DNA from: an uncultured Pseudorhodobacter sp.
GTDB lineage: Bacteria; Pseudomonadota; Alphaproteobacteria; Rhodobacterales; Rhodobacteraceae
NCBI GenBank assembly: GCA_945952425.1
Contig: CAMFIX010000210.1
Coordinates: 1-5,974 of the forward strand
DNA: 5,974 bases
Direction of reading: 5' to 3'
Positions 1-5,974 of this stretch are shown in pieces (position 1 is the first letter of the stretch; each line of letters starts with the position of its first letter). The position numbers and the translations under genes are program-made. The notes under the pieces are model-generated. The model did no database searches and was not told the origin of the DNA. It saw only the letters and a list, made by a program, of their open reading frames with translations.

Positions 1-1714
1 CAATGGGAAGGATCAGCGGGCTTTCCCCCTGAAGCGCGTGGAGCTCGTCATTCTTGGCGCGCAGTTCCTCGGTCAGCTTGGCGCGGTCTTCGTCGGACAG
101 GGGCGAATTGCCCTCGGGCTGGGCCGCGCCGCCGGGGGCATCGGCGCCCGGATCGACCGGGGCCGCCCCTTCGCGGAGCTTCGCGCGCAGGTCGAGGATC
201 TGCGTCACGACCGCCTTTTCCGCCTCCCACCGCGCGGTGAGGCCCGCAAGACGCTCTTCCTCCTGCGTCTTGGCGCCAGAGACCGCCATGCGCCGCTCAG
301 TCACGTCGTAACCGGCGGTCTCATCGCGGGTGATGATCGACAGTTCGGTCTCCAAGGCTTCGATCCGGCGGCGGCTGTCGTCGACCTCGGCCGGAACCGC
401 GTGCTGGCTGACGGCCACGCGGGCGCAGGCGGTGTCCAGCACCGAGACCGACTTGTCGGGCAGCTGGCGGGCGGGGATATAGCGGGCCGACAGGTTGACG
501 GCCGCCGCAATCGCCTCGTCGAGGATCTGCACGCGGTGGTGCTTTTCCAGCATCGAGGCAATGCCGCGCATCATCAGGATCGCCTTGGTGGGCGAGGGCT
601 CATCCACGACCACGGTCTGGAAACGCCGGGTCAGCGCCGGGTCTTTCTCGATGTGCTTTTTATACTCGGCCCAGGTGGTGGCGCCGATGGTGCGCAAAGT
701 GCCCCGCGCCAAAGCCGGTTTCAGCAGGTTGGCCGCATCCCCGGTGCCAGCCGCGCCCCCGGCGCCGACCAGCGTATGGGTCTCGTCGATGAACATGATG
801 ATGGGCGTGGTCGAGGCTTGGACCTCCTCGATCACGGCCTTCAGCCGGTTCTCGAACTCGCCCTTCATGGACGCGCCCGCCTGCAAGAGCCCGACGTCCA
901 GCGCCAGGATGCGTGCGTCCTTCAGCGCCGGGGGCACGTCGCCGCGCGCGATGCGCAGCGCGAAGCCTTCCACCACCGAGGTCTTGCCCACCCCCGCCTC
1001 GCCGGTCAGGATCGGGTTGTTCTGGCGACGGCGCATCAGGATATCCACCACCTGGCGGATTTCCTCATCCCGGCCGACGATCGGGTCGATCTTGCCGTCC
1101 TTGGCCTGCTGGGTCATGTCGGTGCAGAATTTCTTCAGCGCCTCCTCTTTCCCCATCGCGGCCGGAGCCATGGCGCCCGACTCTTCCCCCGGCGCCCCGG
1201 TGCCGACATGGGAGCCATCCGTCGCCCCCTGCCCCTCTTCGGGCGAACCCGCAACCACATTGGCGAAATCAGAGGACAACTCGTCCGGCTTCACCTTCTT
1301 GAACTCGCCCGAGATGGCGAACAGGATGTTCCGCAAGGCCGGGGTCTTCAGCATGCCCAGGACCAGGAAGCCGGTGCGCACCTGGCTGGCGTTGAACAGC
1401 AGCGAGCCCCAGACCCAGCCGCGCTCCGTCGCATCCTCCAGATGCTCCGACAGGTCGCTGATCGAGGAAGCCCCCCGCGGCAGCTGATCCAGCGCGCGCT
1501 GCATGTCGGCCACCAGGCGCGCGGGGTCCAGCTTGAAGTGTTCGGCGATGCGGTGGATGTCGCTGTTCTGTTGCTGCAGGATCTGATGCAGCCAGTGGAC
1601 GAGTTCCACATAGGGGTTGCCGCGCAACTTGCAGAAGACCGTCGCCCCCTCGATGGCCTGGTAGGCCAGTCGGTTCAGCTTTCCAAACAGGGCAACGCGG
1701 GAAATTTCGCTCAT
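1..1714 (-). CDS. tssH: TssH/ClpV, T6SS sheath-disassembly AAA+ ATPase (3' end missing)
   Basis: This is a cytoplasmic Clp/Hsp100-type ATPase that extracts subunits from the contracted TssB/TssC sheath so they can be reused. The visible 571 residues run off the left edge. The family is usually about 850-900 residues, so the second AAA+ module is missing. In order, I see a ClpV-type N-terminal helical domain (about 1-150, beginning MSEISRVALFGKLN), a Gly/Ala/Glu-rich linker (about 155-187), and the first AAA+ domain. That domain carries PIVGRD at 211-216, Walker A GEAGVGKT at 238-245 (Lys244), pore-loop region GASMKGEFENRL at 280-291, Walker B FIDE with Asp310-Glu311, and Arg363-Arg364 as the likely arginine-finger region. 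A charged, helical middle domain starts near 442. All D1 catalytic residues are present, and no frameshift was found on manual reading from 1714 to about 1080 and from about 850 to the edge. The ATG at 1714 overlaps the tssG stop as ATGA and has GGAG 7 bases upstream. The N-terminal domain and the T6SS context favour ClpV over ClpB. Confidence 0.97.
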   Translation of the reverse strand, partial: MSEISRVALFGKLNRLAYQAIEGATVFCKLRGNPYVELVHWLHQILQQQNSDIHRIAEHFKLDPARLVADMQRALDQLPRGASSISDLSEHLEDATERGWVWGSLLFNASQVRTGFLVLGMLKTPALRNILFAISGEFKKVKPDELSSDFANVVAGSPEEGQGATDGSHVGTGAPGEESGAMAPAAMGKEEALKKFCTDMTQQAKDGKIDPIVGRDEEIRQVVDILMRRRQNNPILTGEAGVGKTSVVEGFALRIARGDVPPALKDARILALDVGLLQAGASMKGEFENRLKAVIEEVQASTTPIIMFIDETHTLVGAGGAAGTGDAANLLKPALARGTLRTIGATTWAEYKKHIEKDPALTRRFQTVVVDEPSPTKAILMMRGIASMLEKHHRVQILDEAIAAAVNLSARYIPARQLPDKSVSVLDTACARVAVSQHAVPAEVDDSRRRIEALETELSIITRDETAGYDVTERRMAVSGAKTQEEERLAGLTARWEAEKAVVTQILDLRAKLREGAAPVDPGADAPGGAAQPEGNSPLSDEDRAKLTEELRAKNDELHALQGESPLILPI

Positions 1715-1725
1715 CTTCGGGCTCC
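1711..1725 (-). promoter_or_regulatory. Ribosome binding site and coupled tssG stop/tssH start
   Basis: GGAG (1725-1722) lies 7 bases before the tssH ATG (1714-1712). The start overlaps the tssG TGA (1713-1711) as ATGA, the classic layout for translational coupling, and fixes the tssH start. Confidence 0.7.
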
Positions 1726-2763
1726 GGTAATCTGACGCTGGCGGTGCAGCACATGCGGCGGTGAAAGGGTAAGGTCGGCGGCGTCGTGGGACTGGTCGCG
1801 GCGGACGCCGAGCCAGGTGGTATGGCCAAGCGCCGCATGGGCGCCGCCAAGCGCCACGCGGGGCACTTCGGCGGATTTCAGGATCAGGTTGACGTCCCAG
1901 TCCAGGGCGTCGCCCATATAGTTGCGGACGACGGCTTCCAGGCGCTCGATCGCGCCCTGGCCGGGAAGAAAGCGGCGGTAATCGGCCAGGCTCAACGGCC
2001 CGATGACGATGCGGAACTTGGCGGCACGGGTCCAGACCCGCGTGCCGAGCGATGTGGACCGGCCCAGCGATCCCATCCCCAGCTGCCAGCGGTCGTCGGG
2101 TTCAAGGTCCAGCCAGCAGCCGACGAATTCCTTCAGATGCACCGGCGCGTCGAAAAAGCTCTGCAAGAGCGTCACCAGACCCTCGGCCGTCTTGGTGCCC
2201 GAGGACAGGTGCCCCGCGAAATAGCGTTTCGCGAGGTCGGGCATCAGGTCGCGGGCCTGCAGACCTGCGCCCATATGGCCCGACAAAGCCGCGACCTTGG
2301 GTTCGAACGTGTCGTCGCCCTTGCGGTCGAATTGCGGTGCAGGCTGGCCCGCAGCCCAGGCGCGATAGAACAGCCCCATCAGCCGGTGCGTGAAGGTGTT
2401 GGCAAAGGCGATCAGCGTCGTGTCGCGGAAGTTGCGCCGCCTTTCGCGGGCATATTCCGTCATATGCAGCGGCAAGGGCCCCATCGGCCCGAAGAGCCCG
2501 AACATCCGGTTGACCAGCCGCGCGGGCTTGCCCCCCTCTTCGATGTAATCCGCAATGGTCGAGGTCGGGAAGGCGAGCTCGGCCTCCTGCTCCAGCCGGA
2601 CCGCATCCTGCGCCGCACGGCGGGACTGGCCCAGCCGCGGCCGGTCGGCGTGATGCGCCTCCAGCACGCGCAGCGCGTGGAAGATGTGATAATCGGTCGG
2701 ATCGTCCCGGAGCTGCGCGATATGCGTCAGATCATCCGGCCGAGCCCGCTCTCCGGTCGCCAC
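1711..2763 (-). CDS. tssG: TssG, T6SS baseplate wedge protein
   Basis: TssG (ImpH/VasB family) assembles with TssF into the wedge of the T6SS baseplate, on the cytoplasmic side of the membrane complex. The 350-residue length is usual for the family. Family hallmarks seen are FHALRVLE (28-35), PRLG (42-45), the glycine/proline block GLFGPMGPLPLHMTEYARER (89-108), HRLMGLFYRAW (126-136), FVGCWLDL (213-220) and a C-terminal TTWLGVRRD (315-323). No signal peptide or membrane segment is evident. The start is GTG, not ATG. GGAGAG lies 8 bases upstream, and the next in-frame Met is residue 87, which would remove conserved sequence. The gene therefore overlaps the end of tssF by 37 bases. It ends in an ATGA overlap with tssH, so the two are probably translationally coupled. 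Confidence 0.96.
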   Translation of the reverse strand: MATGERARPDDLTHIAQLRDDPTDYHIFHALRVLEAHHADRPRLGQSRRAAQDAVRLEQEAELAFPTSTIADYIEEGGKPARLVNRMFGLFGPMGPLPLHMTEYARERRRNFRDTTLIAFANTFTHRLMGLFYRAWAAGQPAPQFDRKGDDTFEPKVAALSGHMGAGLQARDLMPDLAKRYFAGHLSSGTKTAEGLVTLLQSFFDAPVHLKEFVGCWLDLEPDDRWQLGMGSLGRSTSLGTRVWTRAAKFRIVIGPLSLADYRRFLPGQGAIERLEAVVRNYMGDALDWDVNLILKSAEVPRVALGGAHAALGHTTWLGVRRDQSHDAADLTLSPPHVLHRQRQITGARR

Positions 2764-4604
2764 CTTGTGATCTCTCCGCGTGATTGGGTTGTCAGGACGG
2801 TTTCAGTAAACGAATTCACGGTCACATACTTGCGGAAGAAACGCTCCAGCACCGAGGCCAGAACGTAAACCCCCGAGCCGTCGAAGAAACTTTCGTCGAA
2901 GTCGAGCTTGATCTCCAACCCGCGTACGGCGGTGGAGAGCACCTCGTCGGTCATCCGCCGCACGATGGGCCGGGTCGACACGCCGCGCAAACCCTCCATC
3001 TGCTTGGCGATCACCCGGTCGCCGGAGGGCGCGTAAAGCCCCAGAAGCTCGCGCAAAGCCTCGGCGCCGCCCTGGCCGCCCTCGCGGTCGGTGATCGAGA
3101 GGTAGTTGAGCGACAGGTGGGAAATCAGCCGCCAGGCGGTTTCCCCCTGCGCGATGGTCGGACGCGGACGGGTCGGCGCGACGATGGGGGTGATCGACAG
3201 GACGGGGCCACCGTCGGGCAGGTGGAAGGCGTCCTTGCCGGCGGACGATAGCAGCAGCGGCAGATCGCGATTGGTGCAAAGCCCGGTGACGGCCAGCTGC
3301 GTCAGCTGCGCCGACCAGGGGGCCTGCATGGCATCGACCAGCGACAGATAGACCTCGGAGCCAAGGTAAGAGGTCCGCACGCCGCGCAGACGTTCCTTCT
3401 CGGTCCGCTGCCGCATCTTGCGGTGCAGCGTGTAATAGGTCGGATGGCTCTCCCCCGCCGCGGTGATGTCGGTGGCGGAGTAAAACGGCCGGAACTCGGT
3501 TTCCTCGTTGGTCTTGGTCGAAATCCCGGTCACCTTGGTGATGGCGTAGATTTCATAGTCCAAAGGCGCGGTGCGGACCGGGGTGATGTATTGCTCTACA
3601 TCGGAATGGGTGATGTGGACGCGGTCGAAGGGGCGGTCAAACAGGTTGACCGCGGGGATGGCGTTCAGGACAAAGCTTTCCTTGCGGACGCTGGCACCCT
3701 TGTCGGGCAGAGGGTCCGACAGCAGGATATAGATATCCACCTCCTCGCCGCTGGCCCGGGCGAGCGCCGGGCGCAGGCCCGACAGCTCCACGAAGTGGAA
3801 GCGTTCGGGCATGGCGAAATATTCCTGCAGCAGGCGGTAACCGTCGAAAGACCGCCGCGGGGTCGGCAAAAGCGCCTCGTCGCGCTCGAAGCCGCGGGGC
3901 TTGGTCTTGGCCTGCAAAGGCAAGGTCCAGTCGTTGCGCCGGTCGGTCGAGCGGCCCGTCATGCCGGTGACGCGGGTGCAAAGCGCCTCGTGCAGAACCC
4001 AAGGCTCGCCCGCCTGCCCCGTGAGGTGCAGCACAAGGCTGTCCAGCGGCAGCTCCTTGATCGGCGCCCCGTCGGAACGTTTCAGCCTGAGCCGAATGCC
4101 CGCCCGCGCCGGTGTGTCGCGGGAAACCCCCGCCGCCACCAGCCCGCCCCGGCTGTCGATATATTCGACCTGCGAGATTTCCACCGGCCAAAGCGTCAGA
4201 TCGGCCGCCGTGCGGAAGATGCAGGCCGTCTGCTCGCCGTCGATCTGGCGCGAGCGCAGCTTGGTGCCGCGCTTCATCACGTAACCGTCCTTGACCGCCG
4301 CATTGCCCATGTCGGGCGCCATCTGCACGACCATCATCGAGGGGATCGGCGCCAGGAAATGCGGATAGACGATTTCCAGCAGGTTGCTGGTGAAGGCCGG
4401 GAACTGCATCTCCAGGGCCAGCTGCACCCGGGCCGACAGGAAGGCGACGCCCTCCAGCAGGCGCTCGACATAAGGGTCGAGCACCTCCATCCCCTCCATC
4501 CCCAGCCGGGCCGCGACCTTGGGATAGGCCGCCGCAAACTCTGCCCCCATGTCGCGCAGGAAGGCGAGCTCGGCTTCGTAATGGCCCAGAAGGCGGGTAT
4601 CCAT
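2727..4604 (-). CDS. tssF: TssF, T6SS baseplate wedge protein
   Basis: TssF (ImpG/VasA family) is the largest baseplate wedge component and works with TssG and TssE as the platform for tube and sheath assembly. The 625-residue length is within the family's usual range. The N-terminus shows family signatures: YEAELAFLRDMGAEF (9-23), DPYVERLLEGVAFLSARVQ (43-61) and EIVYPHFLAPIPSM (77-90). Further on are CTNRDLP (443-449), WRLISHLSLNYLS (491-503) and the C-terminal region from FFDGSG (573-578) to ERFFRKYVTVNSFTE (587-601). The chosen ATG at 4604 shares one base with the tssE stop (TGATG) and has GGAG 8 bases upstream. The reading frame stays open to 4790, but those 62 extra codons lie wholly over tssE in another frame and are not TssF-like. 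No truncation or missing motif was seen. Confidence 0.97.
   Translation of the reverse strand: MDTRLLGHYEAELAFLRDMGAEFAAAYPKVAARLGMEGMEVLDPYVERLLEGVAFLSARVQLALEMQFPAFTSNLLEIVYPHFLAPIPSMMVVQMAPDMGNAAVKDGYVMKRGTKLRSRQIDGEQTACIFRTAADLTLWPVEISQVEYIDSRGGLVAAGVSRDTPARAGIRLRLKRSDGAPIKELPLDSLVLHLTGQAGEPWVLHEALCTRVTGMTGRSTDRRNDWTLPLQAKTKPRGFERDEALLPTPRRSFDGYRLLQEYFAMPERFHFVELSGLRPALARASGEEVDIYILLSDPLPDKGASVRKESFVLNAIPAVNLFDRPFDRVHITHSDVEQYITPVRTAPLDYEIYAITKVTGISTKTNEETEFRPFYSATDITAAGESHPTYYTLHRKMRQRTEKERLRGVRTSYLGSEVYLSLVDAMQAPWSAQLTQLAVTGLCTNRDLPLLLSSAGKDAFHLPDGGPVLSITPIVAPTRPRPTIAQGETAWRLISHLSLNYLSITDREGGQGGAEALRELLGLYAPSGDRVIAKQMEGLRGVSTRPIVRRMTDEVLSTAVRGLEIKLDFDESFFDGSGVYVLASVLERFFRKYVTVNSFTETVLTTQSRGEITRWRPESGLGRMI
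2761..2777 (-). promoter_or_regulatory. Ribosome binding site and GTG start of tssG inside tssF
   Basis: On the minus strand, GGAGAG (2777-2772) precedes GTG (2763-2761) by 8 bases. Both lie within the last codons of tssF, whose TGA is at 2729-2727. The strong site decides in favour of the GTG start, because no in-frame ATG exists before codon 87. Ribosomes translating tssF to its end would keep this site open, which suggests coupled synthesis of the two wedge partners. Confidence 0.75.
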
Positions 4605-4616
4605 CAGGCTTTCTCC
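4602..4616 (-). promoter_or_regulatory. Ribosome binding site and coupled tssE stop/tssF start
   Basis: GGAG (4616-4613) is followed 8 bases later by the ATG of tssF. The tssE stop and tssF start share an A in TGATG (4606-4602). This arrangement favours restart of the same ribosome and argues against the longer upstream reading of tssF. Confidence 0.7.
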
Positions 4617-5098
4617 AACGAGACTTCGCCCGTCGTCACATCGACGGACGAGCGCAGGTAAAGCTCGATGGGGATCGGCTCGGCCCACATATCGGCGCGG
4701 ATGTCGAAGGAAATCACCGTCTGGCGGGCGACGTTTTCGGAGCGGATCTCCACCTGGGCCGAGCCCTTGCGGATGCGGGGCTCGAAACACTCGATGGCCA
4801 GGGCGATCGACTTGCGGATCAGCTGCGCGCGCTCCTTGGCGGCGAAATCGCCCGCCACTTCGCGCACGCCGTAATTCAGCACCGACCGGGCCGAGAGCGG
4901 ATACCTTTCCGGGTCGATCCAGGTTTCCGAATTGTTGGTGTTCAAAAGCCAGGACAGGTCGCGCTGCACGATCTCGCGCAGGCGGCGGATGTCGATCACC
5001 CGCATGTCACGGCTTTCCGTGCCATTGGTCGGGTCGTCATCCGTCAGCCGGTCGAGAAGCGAGGGTTGCAGCCGCTCGGCCATCATCCTGTCGGCCAT
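4604..5098 (-). CDS. tssE: TssE, gp25-like T6SS baseplate/sheath-initiator protein
   Basis: TssE (ImpF/HsiF) is homologous to phage T4 gp25. It sits in the baseplate and helps start sheath polymerisation. The 164 residues form a single GPW/gp25-type domain (about 34-150). Visible family features are an N-terminal LQPSLLDRLTDD (10-21), SVLNYGV (72-78), FEPRI (105-109) and a C-terminal PIPIELYLRS (141-150). The segment after SVLNYG reads VREVAG, where many TssE proteins have a Leu-Pro-Asp sequence; this may be lineage variation. The start is taken as ATG at 5098, with GGGG six bases upstream overlapping the tagJ stop. In-frame ATGs at 5086 and 5083 are alternatives that would shorten the protein by 4 or 5 residues without touching the domain. 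The gene lies 3 bases after tagJ and shares one base with tssF. Confidence 0.95.
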   Translation of the reverse strand: MADRMMAERLQPSLLDRLTDDDPTNGTESRDMRVIDIRRLREIVQRDLSWLLNTNNSETWIDPERYPLSARSVLNYGVREVAGDFAAKERAQLIRKSIALAIECFEPRIRKGSAQVEIRSENVARQTVISFDIRADMWAEPIPIELYLRSSVDVTTGEVSLEKA

Positions 5099-5101
5099 GG
5101 A

Positions 5102-5890
5102 TCACCCCGCGAAACTGATGGTGCGGGCGTCGAGAAGCGCGGTGTCGCCCTGGTCGGTGGCCAAAAGCTTTTGCCCGAGGCCGGTGAAGGTCTCGGCCCC
5201 CGCATCCTCGAACGAGGTCGCCCGGCCGAGTTTCTCGGCCGCATTGCCCCGCACCCCCGACCCCACATAGCGCGAGGGGATCAGCGCCACGACCTTGCCC
5301 TCGGTCGCCAGCGTCAAATGCGCGGCGGTCCAGACCTGGTCGCGCAGGTCGGTCGGCTCCTCGAAGGCGATTTCGCGGAACTGGTTGAAGGGAATCCAGT
5401 AATACTTGCCGTTGACGATGGCCTCCAGCACGGGGCCAAGGCGCATGTCGGCATCGGCGATCCATTCGAAGGGCTGGCCGTCGATCATGCCGCTTGACCC
5501 GGGCGCGGCCTCGAAGGCCTGGGCGCGGAGGTCGGCGGCGGCCTGGGGCTGGCCCTGCGCCAAAAGCCGCTGCGCCTCGATCAGCTGCGCCAGCCAGTCC
5601 TGCGGCTGGCCCATCACCAAGGGTGTCTTTTCACCGGCGAAGACCTTCTCACGGTAGACCTCGCAGATGATCGCCTCGCGGTAGGTCTGCGCCATCGGCA
5701 AGGCGGCGGGGTCTTTCTCGCCGCAGATCTTCAGCTGGCGGATGGCGCGGTCCCATTGGCCCATGACGCACATCAGCTGAAAGAGGAAGATGCGCAACTT
5801 GTTGTCGCCCGGATTGGCGCGCACCTTCTCGGACAGCGCCGCCAGCGCGCCCTCGGCATCGCCGGATTTCAGGATCTCTTCGGGCGTCAT
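5102..5890 (-). CDS. tagJ: TagJ/ImpE family T6SS accessory protein
   Basis: TagJ (also ImpE, HsiE or SciE) is an accessory protein found in a subset of T6SS. In P. aeruginosa its homologue HsiE1 binds the sheath protein HsiB1 (TssB) and associates with ClpV, and a role in sheath disassembly has been proposed. Loss is usually less severe than loss of core genes. The 262-residue length fits the family. Residues 1-130 are helical and TPR-like in character (for example ALAALSEKVRANPGDNKLR from 15). The C-terminal half carries the diagnostic stretch at 141-168, starting FEWIADADMRLGPVLEAI, then DLRDQVW (181-187) and ALIPSRY (202-208). No signal peptide is seen. The ATG at 5890 has GGGGGA 7 bases upstream. 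Only about 30 bases separate it from the upstream hairpin, so it is probably expressed by read-through from upstream genes. Confidence 0.94.
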   Translation of the reverse strand: MTPEEILKSGDAEGALAALSEKVRANPGDNKLRIFLFQLMCVMGQWDRAIRQLKICGEKDPAALPMAQTYREAIICEVYREKVFAGEKTPLVMGQPQDWLAQLIEAQRLLAQGQPQAAADLRAQAFEAAPGSSGMIDGQPFEWIADADMRLGPVLEAIVNGKYYWIPFNQFREIAFEEPTDLRDQVWTAAHLTLATEGKVVALIPSRYVGSGVRGNAAEKLGRATSFEDAGAETFTGLGQKLLATDQGDTALLDARTISFAG

Positions 5891-5974
5891 GTCGCTGTCC
5901 CCCAGCGTTTGAAAATGCGAAAACCGGCGCGGGGAAACCCCCCGCGCCGGGCCGTATGTCAGGCGTATCAGCCC
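5891..5974 (-). other. Intergenic gap before tagJ, possibly with the last codons of an upstream gene
   Basis: Besides the hairpin and the tagJ ribosome binding site, this short stretch shows no complete gene. At the far right edge, minus-strand TGA triplets occur at 5970-5968 (reading GGC TGA) and in another frame at 5961-5959. Either could end an upstream gene. In P. aeruginosa H1-T6SS the gene in this place is hcp, so an hcp stop codon here is plausible, but too few codons remain to identify it. Confidence 0.3.
5919..5950 (-). terminator. Rho-independent terminator or attenuator upstream of tagJ
   Basis: An inverted repeat has 11-base arms, ccggcgcgggg at 5924-5934 and ccccgcgccgg at 5940-5950. 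The match is perfect and the loop is 5 bases (5935-5939). Read on the minus strand, the stem is followed by TTTT at 5923-5920 and, after CGCA, a second TTTT at 5915-5912. There is no T-run on the plus-strand side, so it works in the direction of the operon. Since tagJ starts 34 bases downstream with no clear promoter between, partial termination that lowers expression of tagJ-tssH relative to the upstream gene is the simplest reading. A role as an mRNA 3'-end stabiliser is the alternative. Confidence 0.82.

Noticed and set aside
38..1735. 565-codon plus-strand open frame over tssH
   Set aside because: It lies exactly codon-on-codon antisense to tssH. In that phase stops arise only from sense codons TTA, CTA and TCA, which this GC-rich gene avoids. 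The translation is Arg/Gly/His-rich, with no recognisable domain.
1269..1850. 193-codon minus-strand open frame overlapping the tssG/tssH junction
   Set aside because: Out of frame with both clearly homologous genes; a high-GC shadow.
1786..2868. 360-codon plus-strand open frame over tssG
   Set aside because: In the antisense codon-aligned phase to tssG for most of its length; explained by avoidance of TTA, CTA and TCA codons in tssG.
3423..4661. 412-codon plus-strand open frame over tssF
   Set aside because: Same antisense codon phase as tssF, no recognisable family, and composition typical of a reverse-complement shadow.
4605..4790. Upstream extension of tssF by 62 codons
   Set aside because: The extension lies entirely over tssE in another frame, is not TssF-like, and the ATG at 4604 has a good ribosome site and a normal family N-terminus.
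5066..5497. 143-codon plus-strand open frame over tagJ
   Set aside because: Codon-aligned antisense shadow of tagJ, with no domain or independent expression signal.
5891..5923. A separate promoter for tagJ between the hairpin and the start codon
   Set aside because: Only about 33 bases are available, and no -35/-10-like pair can be made out.

Overview
The window is one continuous stretch of a type VI secretion system (T6SS) operon. All genes are on the minus strand, so they read from the right end of the window to the left. The DNA is strongly GC-rich, with G/C-ending codons throughout. That and the protein sequences fit a proteobacterium. I would guess an alphaproteobacterium such as a Rhodobacterales member, but this is inference from sequence style and not a marker-based assignment.

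Layout in transcription order: (1) 5974-5891, about 84 bases with no complete gene. It holds a strong GC-rich hairpin with a T-rich tail, which looks like a Rho-independent terminator or attenuator, and perhaps the last codons of an upstream gene. (2) tagJ/impE, 5890-5102. (3) tssE, 5098-4604. (4) tssF, 4604-2727. (5) tssG, 2763-1711, with a GTG start inside the end of tssF. (6) tssH/clpV, 1714 to the left edge, cut off after 571 codons within the region of its middle domain. The genes are packed with a 3-base gap, a 1-base overlap (TGATG), a 37-base overlap and a 4-base overlap (ATGA). Each start has a purine-rich ribosome binding site. This indicates one polycistronic, translationally coupled message.

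Functionally, TssE, TssF and TssG are baseplate parts: TssE is the gp25-like sheath initiator, and TssF with TssG forms the wedge. TssH/ClpV is the AAA+ ATPase that disassembles the contracted sheath. TagJ is an accessory protein linked to the sheath and ClpV. The order tagJ-tssE-tssF-tssG-tssH matches the Pseudomonas aeruginosa H1-T6SS order, where hcp lies just upstream of tagJ and a vgrG follows clpV. By synteny, hcp is the best guess for the gene ending at the right edge and vgrG for the gene beyond the left edge. Neither can be confirmed here.

I found no RNA genes, mobile elements, CRISPR arrays or convincing promoters. The several long plus-strand open frames lie exactly codon-on-codon antisense to the real genes and are high-GC artefacts. 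The window looks like a canonical, intact T6SS segment; I see no evidence for a previously undescribed system.
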